Part shown: piece after piece, positions 23,892 to 35,291 of the stretch | Layout of the letters: each line of letters opens with the position of its first letter | Position numbering within the stretch: position 1 is the stretch's first letter | Source: Acridotheres tristis | Taxonomy: Eukaryota; Chordata; Aves; Passeriformes; Sturnidae | Assembly: GCA_037013685.1 (NCBI GenBank) | Contig: CM072899.1 | Span: 1,419,479 to 1,483,478 of the forward strand | Direction: 5' to 3' | DNA length: 64,000 bases | Notes under the pieces: generated by a model | Told to the model about the DNA's origin: nothing | Seen by the model: only the letters and a program-made list of their open reading frames with translations | Database searches by the model: none | Position numbers and translations under genes: made by a program

Positions 23892-26757
23892 CTGCAAAGC
23901 AAGCACAGCACGGTCACAGCTCAGCCCAGCTCAGCTGGCACTCCCCAGGCCCTCCTAACTGCTCTGCAGCACTCGTTGGGCAACTCCTGTGGCAGGAGGG
24001 TATCTAGCACGGGATCAGCAACTGGATGGGAAGGGTGGGAACCAAGGCTGGAAGGGAAACGTCAAACAGGAGCTTCTGCAGCAGAAAGCCCTGGTAATTG
24101 AGGCCTGACTAAGCAAAGGAAATGAGCAGTCACCTTCATCTGTTTTATCAGAGCGATCAGCAACCCTGGCACACAGATCCCTCTTTTAGTGTTGACCAGC
24201 AGCTGACTCAAGAGGCCACAGGTAAATGGGACTTGGCTGTGTGACAGCACAGCTCCAGAGTTGGAAACTCCTCATTCCAAGCATTATTAGCTGGTATCCA
24301 ATTGACAAAGAAACCAGCTGTGTGTCATGTGGAACACAGGCAGTGGTTGGTGGCAAACACTGCACTGCTATGGATCAGCCAAAATCAAGGTGTGGTTTTC
24401 ACCCCCGAATTTCACAAGGTGATCTTCCACGACAGACAGGTGAGCTGCTCCAACACACCCCAGCCCACGAGCTCTGCTCTTTCACCTTTGCAGCTGCCCA
24501 ACAACAGTGACCAAAACTCCATTTGGTTTTGTACAGTGATTACTTAGTAGAAAACACTTTACCTGTAGAGAAAAGAGCATTTTAAATATTTCCATCTGAG
24601 AGGGAATACCCTGTGCCCACTAGCTATGGAATGCTTCTATCAGCTAAAGGAACTACACCACAGTGCAAACACCACAGGACTGAGGAGCCAGGGGAAAAAT
24701 ACCTCATTTATTCTGGCCAACAGTAAAGCCTGTTTGCAAAAAAAAAGCGGAGTTAGAGTAAAAAGCCAAATCTATTAGCTAATTAAATCTATTAGATGAA
24801 TTAAATCCAACACCATTACACAATGTACAAGAGGAGAACTAAAATTCAGGCCCCCAAAATTGCTAGGAGGCAAATATCCATTATCCTTTCTGGAAATAAG
24901 CCACACACCAAAAACTATGGCAAACAGCAGCATTCACCCAGGGCCCTGGAAATAACCTGCATGTTTGGATTTAAACCACCCACATATTCCTTTCAGTTCA
25001 AGACTTTTTGGCCTTAAAAAGCCTTTAAGATGTCTCATTTGCTTAAATAAGGTCAATAAATCAAATAGGAAATTTACTCCATGTCCCTCATGTCTCCAAC
25101 TGCATTTGGGAAGGGAAACCTGGGGCAGCAGCAGCCTTGGCAGGCAAATAGGCTGAACAATGTTTGTTAAAGAGAAGCTGTGGGCAGCTGTCCTGTGCCA
25201 GGAGATTCGTGTTCTCCTAATTTTCTATGATTTGAACCACATGATGGATGGACAAGGTGTTCCCTGAACCAGCAGGGCTGACTCAGGGCAGGAAGAATTT
25301 CAGCCAAACAAGCCCTGACATGAGGGAGCAGGAGGCAAGAGAAGGCTGGAAGGGATGAGAAGGTGCAGCAGGAAGGGCAGGGAGGGACTGAACCCAGAGC
25401 AGAGTGGCCACATCCCTTGGCTACAGAGATCAGCTCACCTGCAGCACCTCAGGGGGAGGAAATCCCACCTGGAGCAGGGATGGACACCTGGCAGGTGGGA
25501 CAACAGACTGTGCTCCTGAGAGGGAGAATCTCTGGGTATAGACAAGAGTATTGACAGGCAGGAAAAGGGAGAGAAACTGCTTTTAACTTGGAGATGTAGA
25601 GGAAAGATGAATCTAGGACAAGGCAGATCTATCAACTGAGATGGGAAAAGAGGTGAACCAAGTGACTTCATCCTGCTAGACAGAGGGGGAGATTGAGAAA
25701 CTAAAGAAAAACTGCTGATATAACATTAACAGATGGCTAAAATAGGATGGCAAGATGTGTATTCAAATGCTGCATCTCAGAGATAGCAAGTGAGAGCAGG
25801 GCAGCTCAGGTGCATGCACAGAGGGAAGGGCAGAGCCTGGGGACAAGGCCACAGTCTCCATTTCTCACTTCTTTGATGGGCAACAGCAACTGAAGCCACC
25901 TGAGAGGTAAAGCAGCTGCTGCACTGCTCAGACTCAGCTGAGGGCACACACCTGGCAGGGGCAGGACTGGATGAGCCCTGAGACCTGGAGATTGCACTGC
26001 AAACATCTGCCTTTGGCACTACCAGATTGCATCAGGTTTCAACAACTGCCCCTCTCAACCTCCTGCCAGAGCTGCCAGACACCTGACCACTCCACCCACA
26101 CCCTCCCAGAAAGTTATTTATGGATAACAAAAACAACATTGTTATCTCTGTGCAAATAGAAATATTAGGGCAACATCCTGACACTGCTGCTCTGCTGTAC
26201 AAATCTCTGCCTTCTGCCCTTCACAAGTGTGCCAAGCTCCTCCTTCACATCTCCCCAACTTTTGAACTAGGCAAAAATCTACTCAGTGAGATACAACAAG
26301 AGCTTCTGGATTTTTGTTCTGAATCCTTTTTTGTTTTTCAAAGGGAAATTAGAATTTTTTGTAAAATATGCTGTCCTAAATCACTCACCCTTGCTCCCTC
26401 TGTGATATCTATGGCAAGGAGTTGGATGAGATGTGCTTTAAGGTCCCTTCCAACATTTCCAAACCATTCTGGGATTCAATGACACACAGGAACTCTCTAC
26501 CAAATACCTTGGTGGCAGCACAGAGTTGAATGCACTGATGAATTAATGTGACACTCGAGCTTTTCTAGAAGAACATTTGTAGTGTGACCTACGTATTTTT
26601 CCCCCATCTGGCCACCAAGCACAGTGACATATTTGCTCCCCAATTACACCACCACTGCTGCCCTGTGTTTCTTTAGCACTGGTAAATGGCACTGAGGTGG
26701 AATGGACACAGGAGCCTCGGCAGGGCTCTCCCTGTGTGTGTCTGTGTGTTTCCCCAC
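23892..26757 (-). other. Intron between exons 31 and 32
   Basis: About 2.9 kb of intron. Only a short CR1 3' end at 26.4 kb is recognised. Confidence 0.7.
26395..26482 (+). mobile_element. Short CR1 LINE 3' end
   Basis: Reads ggcaaggagttggatgagat, then ctttaaggtcccttccaaca and aaccattctgggattcaatg, the terminal part of CR1 only. Confidence 0.88.
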
Positions 26758-26886
26758 CTGCAGGGTGGTGCTCTGGTCAGAGAAGGGGGAGCTGAAGAAG
26801 GTGGTGACGATGCTCATGACGATCTCGGTCACGTACTTCTCCAGGATGGAGTCTGCGTGCTTCCTGTCACTGGTGTTGTTGCAGGC
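26758..26886 (-). CDS. ITPR1: ITPR1 exon 31
   Basis: The 129 nt encode 43 residues, [17 protein letters not shown] through DQSTTLQ, in phase 0. The acceptor is ctgcag and the donor [24 protein letters not shown] matches type 1; type 2 differs. Armadillo solenoid. Confidence 0.98.
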
Positions 26887-27558
26887 CTGCAGCACAAAGC
26901 AGAGCAGCTCAGCAAGGCAGCTGAGACTGGAATTGCCCCATTTCACGTTGTCCTGGTCCCAGCAGTTCAGTGACACCACTGGGGCTCTGCGTTTCCAGCC
27001 CACGCCAGAGCAAAGCCAGAGCTGCTCCTGGTTTGACAGAGCAGGGCTGGGGGAGGGAAAAAAAAACCACAGTGCCTTGGAGGGAAGCAAGAGCAGGATG
27101 GGGAGGACTGAGGTGTAATGCTTTTGTATGGGGAAATACTTGGAATCCCAGGCAAAAAGCCATATGGCCAAATAAACACCAAGCCTGGAAAACAAGCTGT
27201 CCTGACCTGCCAAAAAACGCCGAGTGCTGCTCAGGAAGGAGCTCAGCAATCCTGGCCAGAATAAGCAGGCCAGGTGGCAGGACAGAAAAGGCACTGGACA
27301 AAGGAGCAGGGTGTGGAGCTTCACTGAGCTTTGGTTTGGGCTTGGATTTTTTTCTTTTGAAAAGGAAAATATGAATGTGTTCCATGGAATATGACTAATG
27401 AAATCCACAGGCACAAGGAGAAGGAGGCACATATTTGCAGGAACAGAGTACTCAGGGTACTTATTGCCTTGATGCACTGGGATGTCTTATCCTGACTGCT
27501 CTGGATTAAAGAGGTTTTTAAGCTTTGTGAATTCAGTTCCTTGGTGCAGATACATTAC
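26887..27558 (-). other. Intron between exons 30 and 31
   Basis: About 670 bases; nothing recognised. The long minus ORFs across it begin in the intron and merely read through exon 31. Confidence 0.7.
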
Positions 27559-27684
27559 CCGACAGATGTCAACCAGGAAGTTCTCAAACAGCTTCCACAT
27601 GTGATTACTGGTGTAAATCTCTTTCATTTCTACTTCTGTGTCCACATAGCAGTGATTCAAGAAGTTGATGTATGCTATTTTGAC
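27559..27684 (-). CDS. ITPR1: ITPR1 exon 30
   Basis: The 126 nt encode 42 residues, [18 protein letters not shown] through NFLVDICR, in phase 0. The acceptor is ttttag and the donor GTAATG. Solenoid segment with the conserved [18 protein letters not shown]. Confidence 0.98.
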
Positions 27685-28218
27685 CTAAAAGTAGAGAAAA
27701 TACTTCATAAAGAAATAAAAACCTGAATGGTGGCATGAATGAATATAACGGCACATTAAAACTGCTACATTTGGATCATTTGGAATTCTACTTCTTCCTT
27801 TTACTTAAACACTGGTGAAATTTAATGCCATGAATAGCAAGACACCATCCAATAAAAAACCACCAGGATTACTGCAGACAAAACGTCAGCATAATAATAA
27901 TTTCCAGTTCTGCAGAACCATCTGTTCAAGGTTAGCAGCACATCCATAAACCTCTCTGCCTCAAGAACCCTATAAAACAACCAAGTACAGCATCACATTC
28001 CCACTTTCAGGGTAAGGAGGAAGTATAAAAGGATTTAAGTTGACTATCCAGGTTGGCTGGGGCTGCCAACAGCAGCAGCAGGGAAGGATTTTAGGTTCCC
28101 AGCTCGCTGCCCACCTGTACCCACCCCCTGCCAGGCCAGACTCAGCAGTGTCAACCCTCTCTCACCAAACCCAGCACATTTCAAACACAAACTGCCCAGC
28201 TCTCCTGTCAGCCCTCAC
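27685..28218 (-). other. Intron between exons 29 and 30
   Basis: About 530 bases; nothing recognised. Confidence 0.7.
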
Positions 28219-28470
28219 CTCGGGTATGCAATCCTCGTGGGTCACCACCCTGACAATGTCATCCAGAGGGAGGAGGGAGTTGCATTTGATTTCTGTGTAG
28301 ACGTTTTTGCCCTCTGTGCACACGGCCAGCAGCTCCACCAGGTGGATGTGGTACATCAGGGGGCTGTTCTCATCCATCCGGTCCCTCTCCGACCTCATCA
28401 TCTGCACCAGGGTCTGGAAGGAGGCTCTGTCATTGTAGAACACCAGCACATCTTCCCCTGCATTCACCAG
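28219..28470 (-). CDS. ITPR1: ITPR1 exon 29, longest exon in the window
   Basis: The 252 nt encode 84 residues, [17 protein letters not shown] through EDCIPE, in phase 0. The acceptor is atgcag and the donor [26 protein letters not shown] is strongly conserved among all IP3 receptors. Central armadillo solenoid, about residues 1334-1417. Confidence 0.98.
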
Positions 28471-30080
28471 CTGCATGAGGGGCAAGGAGAACATTCCATC
28501 AGCACAGCAAAGCCTGGGATCCCCCCCAGCACCCCCCTCATCAGGGCTGTCCCCACTGCACGTCCCCAGGGACACAGGGCTCCAGGGCACATTTCCCATT
28601 TAAATGCCCACTTCTGGAGCACTGAAGAAATCCAAAGCCAGTCCAGCTGCCTGCTTAGCCAGAAGCTGTGCCAAGAAGTTTGTGACTTTCCATTGTGCCT
28701 TTCCATTTCCCGTCTGTCACCCCGGGTGACTCCAAGGCAGCTGTGGCCAGCTCTGTGCTGCTGGAGAGCTGCCCAGGGCACAGGGGATGGGAGGACTGCA
28801 GGGCTCACTCCTTCCACCCTTCCCAACACACACCAGCCCTTTTCCAAGGCCAGGGAGTGACACCTTAAATCACACGCTGAAGATTTCCATCAGCTTCACA
28901 TTTGACACCTGGCTGGCCACGATTTCAGAGCAGCTCCGACCTCCTGGAGCTCCAGGAAGGGAAGGAGATGGAGCAAGCTGAGCCCTGCTCCAGGCTGGGC
29001 ACTGCAGAGCACACAGCTGGAGGGATCCAGGGCTGTCCTCCCACAGGGTTTGGGAAAACCAGCAGGATAAAACGTAGAGGAAAACCCCCAGGGCAGCTGC
29101 TGACCCCGGGGAATCTCCATGCTGAGCATCTCACGCTCAACTAAGTGTTGAGAAGCTCATGGAGTTGGTTTTGATATGAAAATATGAAAGATTTTTGATC
29201 CACCTATCAGGATTGATGCCCAAAAGCCAGATATGACAAATCTGATCCTGGGGCTCCCCCTGCTGAGGAGGCCAAAACATTCCATCAGATGTGCAGATCT
29301 GCCAAACAGATCCCATCCAGTATCCCACTGGAAGGCATTCATTCACCCTTCTCTTACCTCTCCCTTTTATCCTGATGTCCCAATTTCCAGTTCCCCACAC
29401 ACCTAAAGCCAATCCTCATGTCTCCCCCTTCAGCACTTGAACAGATGATTAAGTACATCTTGCTAAGAGTATCTGCAAGGGCTTGGACAGACAGCACAAA
29501 GGGGATGGCTTCCAATTGAGAGTGGGTTTAGACAGCAGGAAAAATATGGGTGGGGTGGTGAGGGCCTGGCACAGTTTCCCAGAGCAGCAGCTGAGGTTGC
29601 CCCTGGATCCCTGAAGTTCCCAAGGCCAGGTTGGATGGGGCTTGGAGCACCCTGAGATAGTGGAAGGTGATTCCATGGTGGTTCTACGATCTCATAAAAA
29701 ATTCCCATCAAAACGCTATCGTGGTGAAATTCTCCTTCTGTTGCAGTGATCTTGAAATTAAACTACTTTTCTCCAAGCCAATTTTCCTAGGCAAAGGCAC
29801 ACTTGCTTCGTAATCCCACCTACATGCTGCCATGTACAGGCCTGGGAAGCAACTCCTGCCATTAATAACCAACCCCTTGTTACACCTGTGAGTCAAGAGA
29901 ACTCAGAGAGCTTTTGGTCACAAAAAGCCTGAGCTGCCTGGGAGCTGCAATGCTCTTTTTTGCACGGTGAGAGCTGTCAGCTTCTTGGCAGTCCCCGAAG
30001 CGAGAGGATCAATTTGTCATGTTCACCAACTGCTATGTGCAAACTTCTGTTCAGACCCTGCAAATCTCTGCAGCTCTCAC
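28471..30080 (-). other. Intron between exons 28 and 29
   Basis: About 1.6 kb, containing one CR1 fragment at 29.47 kb; the rest is unremarkable. Confidence 0.7.
29474..29695 (+). mobile_element. CR1 LINE 3' fragment
   Basis: Blocks ggtggtgagggcctggcaca, tgcccctggatccctgaagt, caaggccaggttggatgggg and atagtggaaggtgattccat are CR1. Antisense to the gene. Confidence 0.9.
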
Positions 30081-30281
30081 CTCAGCCATTACCATATCTT
30101 GGCATTTCTTAATGAATTTCCCCTCTGCCTTGACGATGGTCTGCAGGAACTTGATGTACTGAACGTTCCTGCCGTGCGTCTCGATGCAGTGGACGAAGTG
30201 CTGAACCACGCGCTCGTTGATCTCGCTGCAGAGCTGGAAGTTGTTCATGAAAATGTGCTGCATTGTCACTGCTTCCAGGAT
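30081..30281 (-). CDS. ITPR1: ITPR1 exon 28
   Basis: The 201 nt encode 67 residues, [17 protein letters not shown] through [10 protein letters not shown], in phase 0. The acceptor is catcag and the donor [25 protein letters not shown] is conserved. An A-rich tract starts about 28 bases upstream of the acceptor, so the polypyrimidine region is T-rich on the sense strand. Confidence 0.98.
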
Positions 30282-30308
30282 CTGATGGAGGGGATGAAAG
30301 GGAGCAAA

Positions 30309-30351
30309 AAAAAAAAAAATTAAAAAAAAATAAAAAAAAATAAAAAAACAG
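30309..30351. repeat. A-rich tract upstream of exon 28 acceptor
   Basis: Runs of 8-13 A separated by T or TT on the plus strand, starting about 28 bases from the exon. On the sense strand it is a long T-rich stretch overlapping the likely branch-point and polypyrimidine region. Confidence 0.9.
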
Positions 30352-30687
30352 AAAATAAACAACCCACCACATCCCCGCCGAGGTTAGGGTAAAGCCAGCA
30401 CTGCTGCAGGCGCAGGACTGAAGGGAGCTTTGCTCAGGAGCTCAGCTTTCAACACCACTGCTCCTATCTCAGCCTGTTTTTCACTCCACTTCAGCCTCTT
30501 GAACTTTCTACACCGAAACTGCCCTAAACAAACATCTTGCCAACTTTTGAGACTTTAGAATGGAAACAAAATGTGACCTCTTCAACCAATCTTGCAACAG
30601 AACAGCCCCAGAAGTATCACCAAGGACAATCCGGTCCCTTCTCTTGCTAGAACAAAAAAATAAATCACAGCCTGAGGTTATTCTTAC

Positions 30688-30813
30688 CCCTGGGTTAAGG
30701 AACAGGTTTATGTGCTTGTGCAGCAAGGCCTGGTTCTGTTGGTTCCCAGCACAGAAGTTCTGCAGGAACTCGTGTGCAAGCTTCATTATCTCCTGCATCC
30801 TCGTGTCTTCAGC
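30688..30813 (-). CDS. ITPR1: ITPR1 exon 27
   Basis: The 126 nt encode 42 residues, [17 protein letters not shown] through INLFLNPG, in phase 0. The acceptor is tcccag and the donor [22 protein letters not shown] is near-invariant in IP3 receptors. Second RIH-type region. Confidence 0.98.
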
Positions 30814-32275
30814 CTGGGATTGCATGACAAAGAAGAGGGGGTTAAAAAGAATCCAAAGGTTCACCTTGAGGTGAGCACAAGATGAGCCACAGCTCCAGCA
30901 AGGGAACTGTCACGTCTCTCACACCCCGAAGGAAAACAAACCTCCACCCAGTTCACAGACATTTGGGATGAGCTGGGCCAGCTCCACGCTTCCAGAGAGC
31001 GTCAAAAATCAAGCCCATAATAGAAATTACAGTAGTTCATTCTCTAAAAGTGCCTATTCCACAGCCAGGCCTGCCAGCAACGTGCTTTAGTCACTTCTGC
31101 ACTGCTGAACATCCCAGCCCCTTGGCCAAACCACACATCATCACCTCGGGGCTGCCCAGGAGAGCTGCCACGTTCCACTGCAGCCATGGACGGGGAGCTC
31201 GGGGCAAGGCAGGGATGGAAAGTTGCTAATGCACCAGCTCAGCCCAATTTATCTTTACTGGAACCTCCACACTCCTTGCAGCCTTCCAAGCACCACTGAG
31301 GAACCAGTGCCCTTCCTCTGATGTCAGCGTGGATTCCCAGCCCACTGATGGCAGAAGCCGCGCTTTGGAAAAATTACTGCCTGTGTTTATTTGTAAGGAA
31401 TTTCATCTATTTCCAAGGGTGAAACCCCTTTCCACACTGCCTGTCCAATGCACATTCACATGAAGGGGACAGAAAGGTGTTGAAGGGTGTTTTTGCTGCC
31501 GATTTCTTAGCAAAATATGATGCAAGAAACCGCGAGAATTAACATTAATCACAGCTCCTGTGCAGAATTACTGGTTCTCAGAAACTTGATGAGTTTGGAA
31601 CAAAGGACAGCAGAGTGACCAGGAAAAATGTACTGATAAATACCTGTCACCTGTGATTAATGAGCAGCCAATGTGAGGACCTTGGGGTGTGCTGTGTCAG
31701 CACAGCCTGGTGCTCTGCAGGCTCACAGGCACAACCCAGGCCCAGCGGGCTCCAACCTGCACATCTGGCAAGTGTTAGCCCTGACATGGCTAACTGGGAG
31801 CAGCACACCTCACCTGGAGAGCCAGTGGGTATTTATTCACCTCTAAGGGGGAGTAAAGGACTCTATAGCTGGGGGAGGGTCTGTATCTGCTGCTCATAAA
31901 ACCCCTGGGGGACCAGGCACCCTCCCTTCCCTCCCTGCTCCCAGGATGATGCTCACACAGCAGCCTCACAATGAGGGGCTTGCTCCCATCAACACGGCTT
32001 AACCTCAAGGCAACACCTGCCTCACACGAAAAGCTCAGAGTTGAGCCTTAATTCTGAAGTATGATGCATGGTGTTTCTTCAGGCAATAGTACATATGTGT
32101 ATATTCAATAAATAAAATAAACAGAGTTTGTCTGAGCTCGTTATTTCTGAGCACGGCTATTTTATAGACTGTGGGGCTACACAAACCAGCCTCTGTGCAT
32201 CCAGTCTACAGGGAGGAGGCTCAGGAAGATTCAGAGGAGGTATGAAAAGGCTGTCAGCACCACACAAAGCCCCAC
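30814..32275 (-). other. Intron between exons 26 and 27
   Basis: About 1.46 kb. The stretch 31.65-32.11 kb ends in overlapping AATAAA signals and could be an old LTR, but no bounded repeat was found. Nothing else is recognised. Confidence 0.6.
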
Positions 32276-32413
32276 CTTCTCGTAAGGGATCTGCAGCAGT
32301 TCCAGCACCACGGCGTGAGCTCCCATGTTCCTCAGGAGTCGCTGCTGCTGCTTCCTGCTCTTCCTCACCGAGGTCCCTTCCTGCACGCAGAGCTTGCTGA
32401 GCCGCAGCAGGAT
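32276..32413 (-). CDS. ITPR1: ITPR1 exon 26
   Basis: The 138 nt encode 46 residues, [18 protein letters not shown] through LLQIPYEK, in phase 0. The acceptor is ctgcag and the donor [26 protein letters not shown] is a conserved armadillo helix pair at the start of the second RIH-type region (about residues 1179-1224). Confidence 0.97.
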
Positions 32414-33101
32414 CTGCAGGAGACATTTGCCTTAGAGCCCCAACTCTGGCTTTCCTTCCAGAGAACGCCAGGTCCCAGAGAGCAGCAACAGGGACCAACT
32501 CATCTGCACGGAGCAGGGCGGCTCCAGGCAGCCCCTCGTGGCCCAGGCTCCATCCGTGGCATCTGACTAGGGCTGCTGGACTCCTTGATCCTTGTGGGTC
32601 CCTTCCACCTCAGGACACTCTACAGTTCTGAGATTCTATGTTCCTGCACAACTCAGCCATGTCGAGTGAACCCAAATACCACAGACACACCTTCAGCTCA
32701 CACCACACCAGCACCACAGCACGTTCTTGAGCTGGTATTTTCTACATTAAATTTCAACAGCACAGTGGCTTTGAGTGCAAGGTACTCAGGACAGGGCAAA
32801 TTAAATGGCTTCTCCCCTTGCTTACTGCCTTTGTAGTCCTTAACAATAAAAATATTGTGTTACCATTGAAACAGCAGCGAACGTCGCTTCTCACTAATCC
32901 ATTCTTAAGGAAAGAATACACACGTCGTGCTTATTCTATCCTGGCTTCTCATTCAAGTTGGGATTTGTTATTACTCAGCAAATAGTTTCCACAATGGCAG
33001 AGTGACTCAGACTTTCCTGGGTGCCTCCCTCTGACTGCAGCTCTCCAGAGCTCTGTTACTCATTTACACTTCCAGTGAACTATCAAGAAGCAAAGTTTTA
33101 C
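32414..33101 (-). other. Intron between exons 25 and 26
   Basis: About 690 bases with a short CR1-like 3' end at 32.56-32.64 kb; otherwise nothing recognised. Confidence 0.65.
32560..32640 (+). mobile_element. Possible CR1 3' end
   Basis: Ends gggtcccttccacctcagga ... gttctgagattctatg, like the terminal bases of CR1. Short and diverged. Confidence 0.65.
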
Positions 33102-33167
33102 CTCTTTTACTACCCGGTAGTTGTAGCTGCTAGTACTTTCAGGCTTTTGAGACTTGCTGTGACCTTC
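33102..33167 (-). CDS. ITPR1: ITPR1 exon 25, 22-residue exon
   Basis: The 66 nt encode EGHSKSQKPESTSSYNYRVV and KE in phase 0. The acceptor is cctcag and the donor GTAAAA. The first half is variable (mammals have EGNNKPQKHEST) and the second half, SSYNYRVVKE, is conserved. It was too short to stand out as an ORF and was found by following phase from exon 24. Confidence 0.96.
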
Positions 33168-34085
33168 CTGAGGATAAAATCAGACAATTTATTAGTAGCT
33201 TATACTACTGTCTACATGAAGGCTAAAATTACCGTTCTAGGATAGAGCCCGTTCTCCTCCTGGGAAGGACTGTCATCCTCCAGCTCTCTGACAGCCTCAG
33301 AGAAACACACACAATTATCCTGTCAAGTCACATTGACCTCTAGGACACAAAATAAGGTGAGGGAGGGATGATTTCAGAAGCAGCAACCTCCTGTCCTTTG
33401 CCTGTCACATTCTGTCTCTAATCAAGTCTCCCCTCAGAAAAAAAACCCCTTCCTCTCTCTCCCTCTCTATTGTTATTAAACTGTCACTGCACAAATACCA
33501 AGAGATTCCTCACAGCAAAGTGTACAAGAAAAGCAACAAGTGGATTACTTGCATTTACTTCCAACAATAAATGTTCCTAAATCGGGGAATGCTTCTTGGA
33601 TCCCCTCATCCAATCTCTCCTATTTGATTGCAAATTACATGGAAGCAAAAGATGCTCAAAGAGTTCTAAGCCAGATGAGTACGGTGGGGAAATCTTGTGT
33701 TATCAGGTAGAGATAAAGCACAGTTGTCTGCTGTCATTTAATGACTCCAGATGCATCACCTGAGCAGCTCACAGCTCTGCCCTTACCTTACTGGAGGTAC
33801 TTTGGACTGCACAAATCCCGTGCCATCGCTCCGTGCTGAAAGGACCCAGCTGGGGAGCCAGAGCAAACCCAAACCAGCCCTGTTAGAGCCTAAAGGTGAC
33901 ACCTCAGTGGCTGCTACTGGGCATCACCTGGCTCAGGTTCCCCTCTCACTCCTGCCTCAACCTGAAAGCAGTAGAGAGAACCTCACCTAGGCAGTGTGCT
34001 GGGAAGATGGGCCTTGTCACAGTTCTGAAAGCAGCTACACCCCCCCAAATACCCACCCAAATTCCCACAAACACAACCTAATTAC
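33168..34085 (-). other. Intron between exons 24 and 25
   Basis: About 920 bases; nothing recognised. Confidence 0.7.
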
Positions 34086-34256
34086 CTCTTTCTTCTTGTG
34101 CTCGTTTTCACCTGGCACACTATCCATGGCCTCATCAGGACCTTGGCCTTTGTACACCCAGAGCTCAGATTTCTCCACTATTGACCTTAGCTGGTCCAAA
34201 TCTTGTTTGATCTGCTTGTAGTTGTCAACATCTTGGCTGGTAACGAGCAGTTGAAC
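34086..34256 (-). CDS. ITPR1: ITPR1 exon 24
   Basis: The 171 nt encode 57 residues, [18 protein letters not shown] through ENEHKKKE, in phase 0. The acceptor is tgtaag and the donor GTAAT. The end, [15 protein letters not shown], is a variable linker before the second RIH-type region. About residues 1100-1156. Confidence 0.97.
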
Positions 34257-34356
34257 CTTACAGGGAGGCAAAGCCATTAATTGCACAAAAAGGGCTGGGT
34301 TCAGCTGCCATAAATACATTCAGATGAGGAATAACTCTCTCCAAACACACAGGTAC

Positions 34357-34518
34357 CTGCTTGAAAGCCTGAAGGACTTCTTGTCTCTGGCTGAAGTGCC
34401 TGAAGAGCAGCTGCAGTGCACCAGACACCAGGGGAGGGTAATCATGCATTGTTAAATGCAGCAGCACCCGGAGGAAAGTCCTGCCCCCGTGATCATCCAA
34501 ATCCAGAGGGGTGTTCTC
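34357..34518 (-). CDS. ITPR1: ITPR1 exon 23, with alternative start at 34522
   Basis: With the GT form of exon 22 this exon is 162 nt and 54 residues, [16 protein letters not shown] through QEVLQAFKQ. The acceptor is then cagtgag; the stronger-looking tttccag four bases upstream would start the exon at 34522 and must pair with the GA donor to keep frame, since phase 0 there would meet TGA. The donor is GTACCT. This is armadillo solenoid, about residues 1046-1099. Confidence 0.88.
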
Positions 34519-34918
34519 CTCACTGGAAACACAGCAGGAGTTAAGCAGCACATTAGACTGAGGGTCCCAGCAGGTTCTAAGCCCTCTTAGCAGTGGCAGA
34601 AAACCTTTTTTTCCTTACTCTTAATTAAGGGGGGAAATTGTACTGAGATTTTATTGCAGCATCGAGCTGAGATGCACTAATCCTGCACCTTGGCTTTCAC
34701 CCACACCACAGAGCCCTCCCCTGATGATGCTTCTGGCTGAAGAACCCCTGCTCCTTATTTCTGGTTTTTGATCCAAATGGACCCCGCTCTGAGCTGCACC
34801 AAAGCCATTTTAGGGAAATGAAGCCTGGGGAGCTGTGGCAGCCGTTGTCCCAGTCCCCTCTCCTTGGGAGCCCCCCAGCCTGGGGACTCCCCCTCGATTA
34901 GCACCTGTGAAGAGATAC
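34519..34918 (-). other. Intron between exons 22 and 23
   Basis: 400 bases (or the same length shifted by 4 if the GA-AG boundaries are used). No repeats seen. Confidence 0.75.
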
Positions 34919-34977
34919 TTTCCTCCCACCAAAGATGCCCTCAGCTTGTTCTTCAATGTGTTCAAAGTCCAGGGCTC
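34919..34977 (-). CDS. ITPR1: ITPR1 exon 22, with alternative end at 34923
   Basis: With a GT donor (GTATCT) this exon is 59 nt and encodes ALDFEHIEEQAEGIFGG then RK. The donor is poor. If splicing instead ended 4 nt earlier at 34923, before GAAAGT (a GA donor), and exon 23 began 4 nt earlier, the join would read GG-SE-EN rather than GG-RK-EN, in the same frame and length. From memory, mammalian ITPR1 records show both SE and RK here. I annotate the GT-AG form by rule. Confidence 0.85.
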
Positions 34978-35152
34978 CTGAAAAAATAAACAACACGAAT
35001 ACATGGGGTCAGAGTGGAAGCAGAGATGTTTCTCCAGCTTAAAAACATTCCAAATGGCAAGTGGAGACCTGAAACAATCACCCCATTAGCATCCTGAAGA
35101 TTCCAGAGTCTTCCCTAAGCCACACCACCTCATTCCTTGCCAAAAAACCCAC

Positions 35153-35291
35153 CTGGTACATTAGCTGGCATTTCTTGACTACTGCTTCCAGTGGGGGATT
35201 CAGACATCTGGGCATTGCTTTCATCAAATTCATGTTTGAATATACAAAGCAGGCAGGAGATCCTGTAGTCCAACCGCACGTTCAGAATAAA
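35153..35291 (-). CDS. ITPR1: ITPR1 exon 21
   Basis: The 139 nt encode 46 residues, [18 protein letters not shown] through PANVP, plus the first base of Gly. The acceptor is catcag and the donor GTGGGT. The Ser/Glu-rich loop [17 protein letters not shown] has diverged from mammals, as expected for a surface loop. Corresponds to about residues 980-1025. Confidence 0.97.

Noticed and set aside
26644..27477. Minus-strand 277-codon ORF
   Set aside because: Reads through exon 31 in frame, but the flanks are intron with a clear AG acceptor and GT donor for exon 31.
31650..32110. Possible LTR ending in overlapping AATAAA signals
   Set aside because: No TG..CA ends or target duplication could be found, so it is not annotated as mobile.
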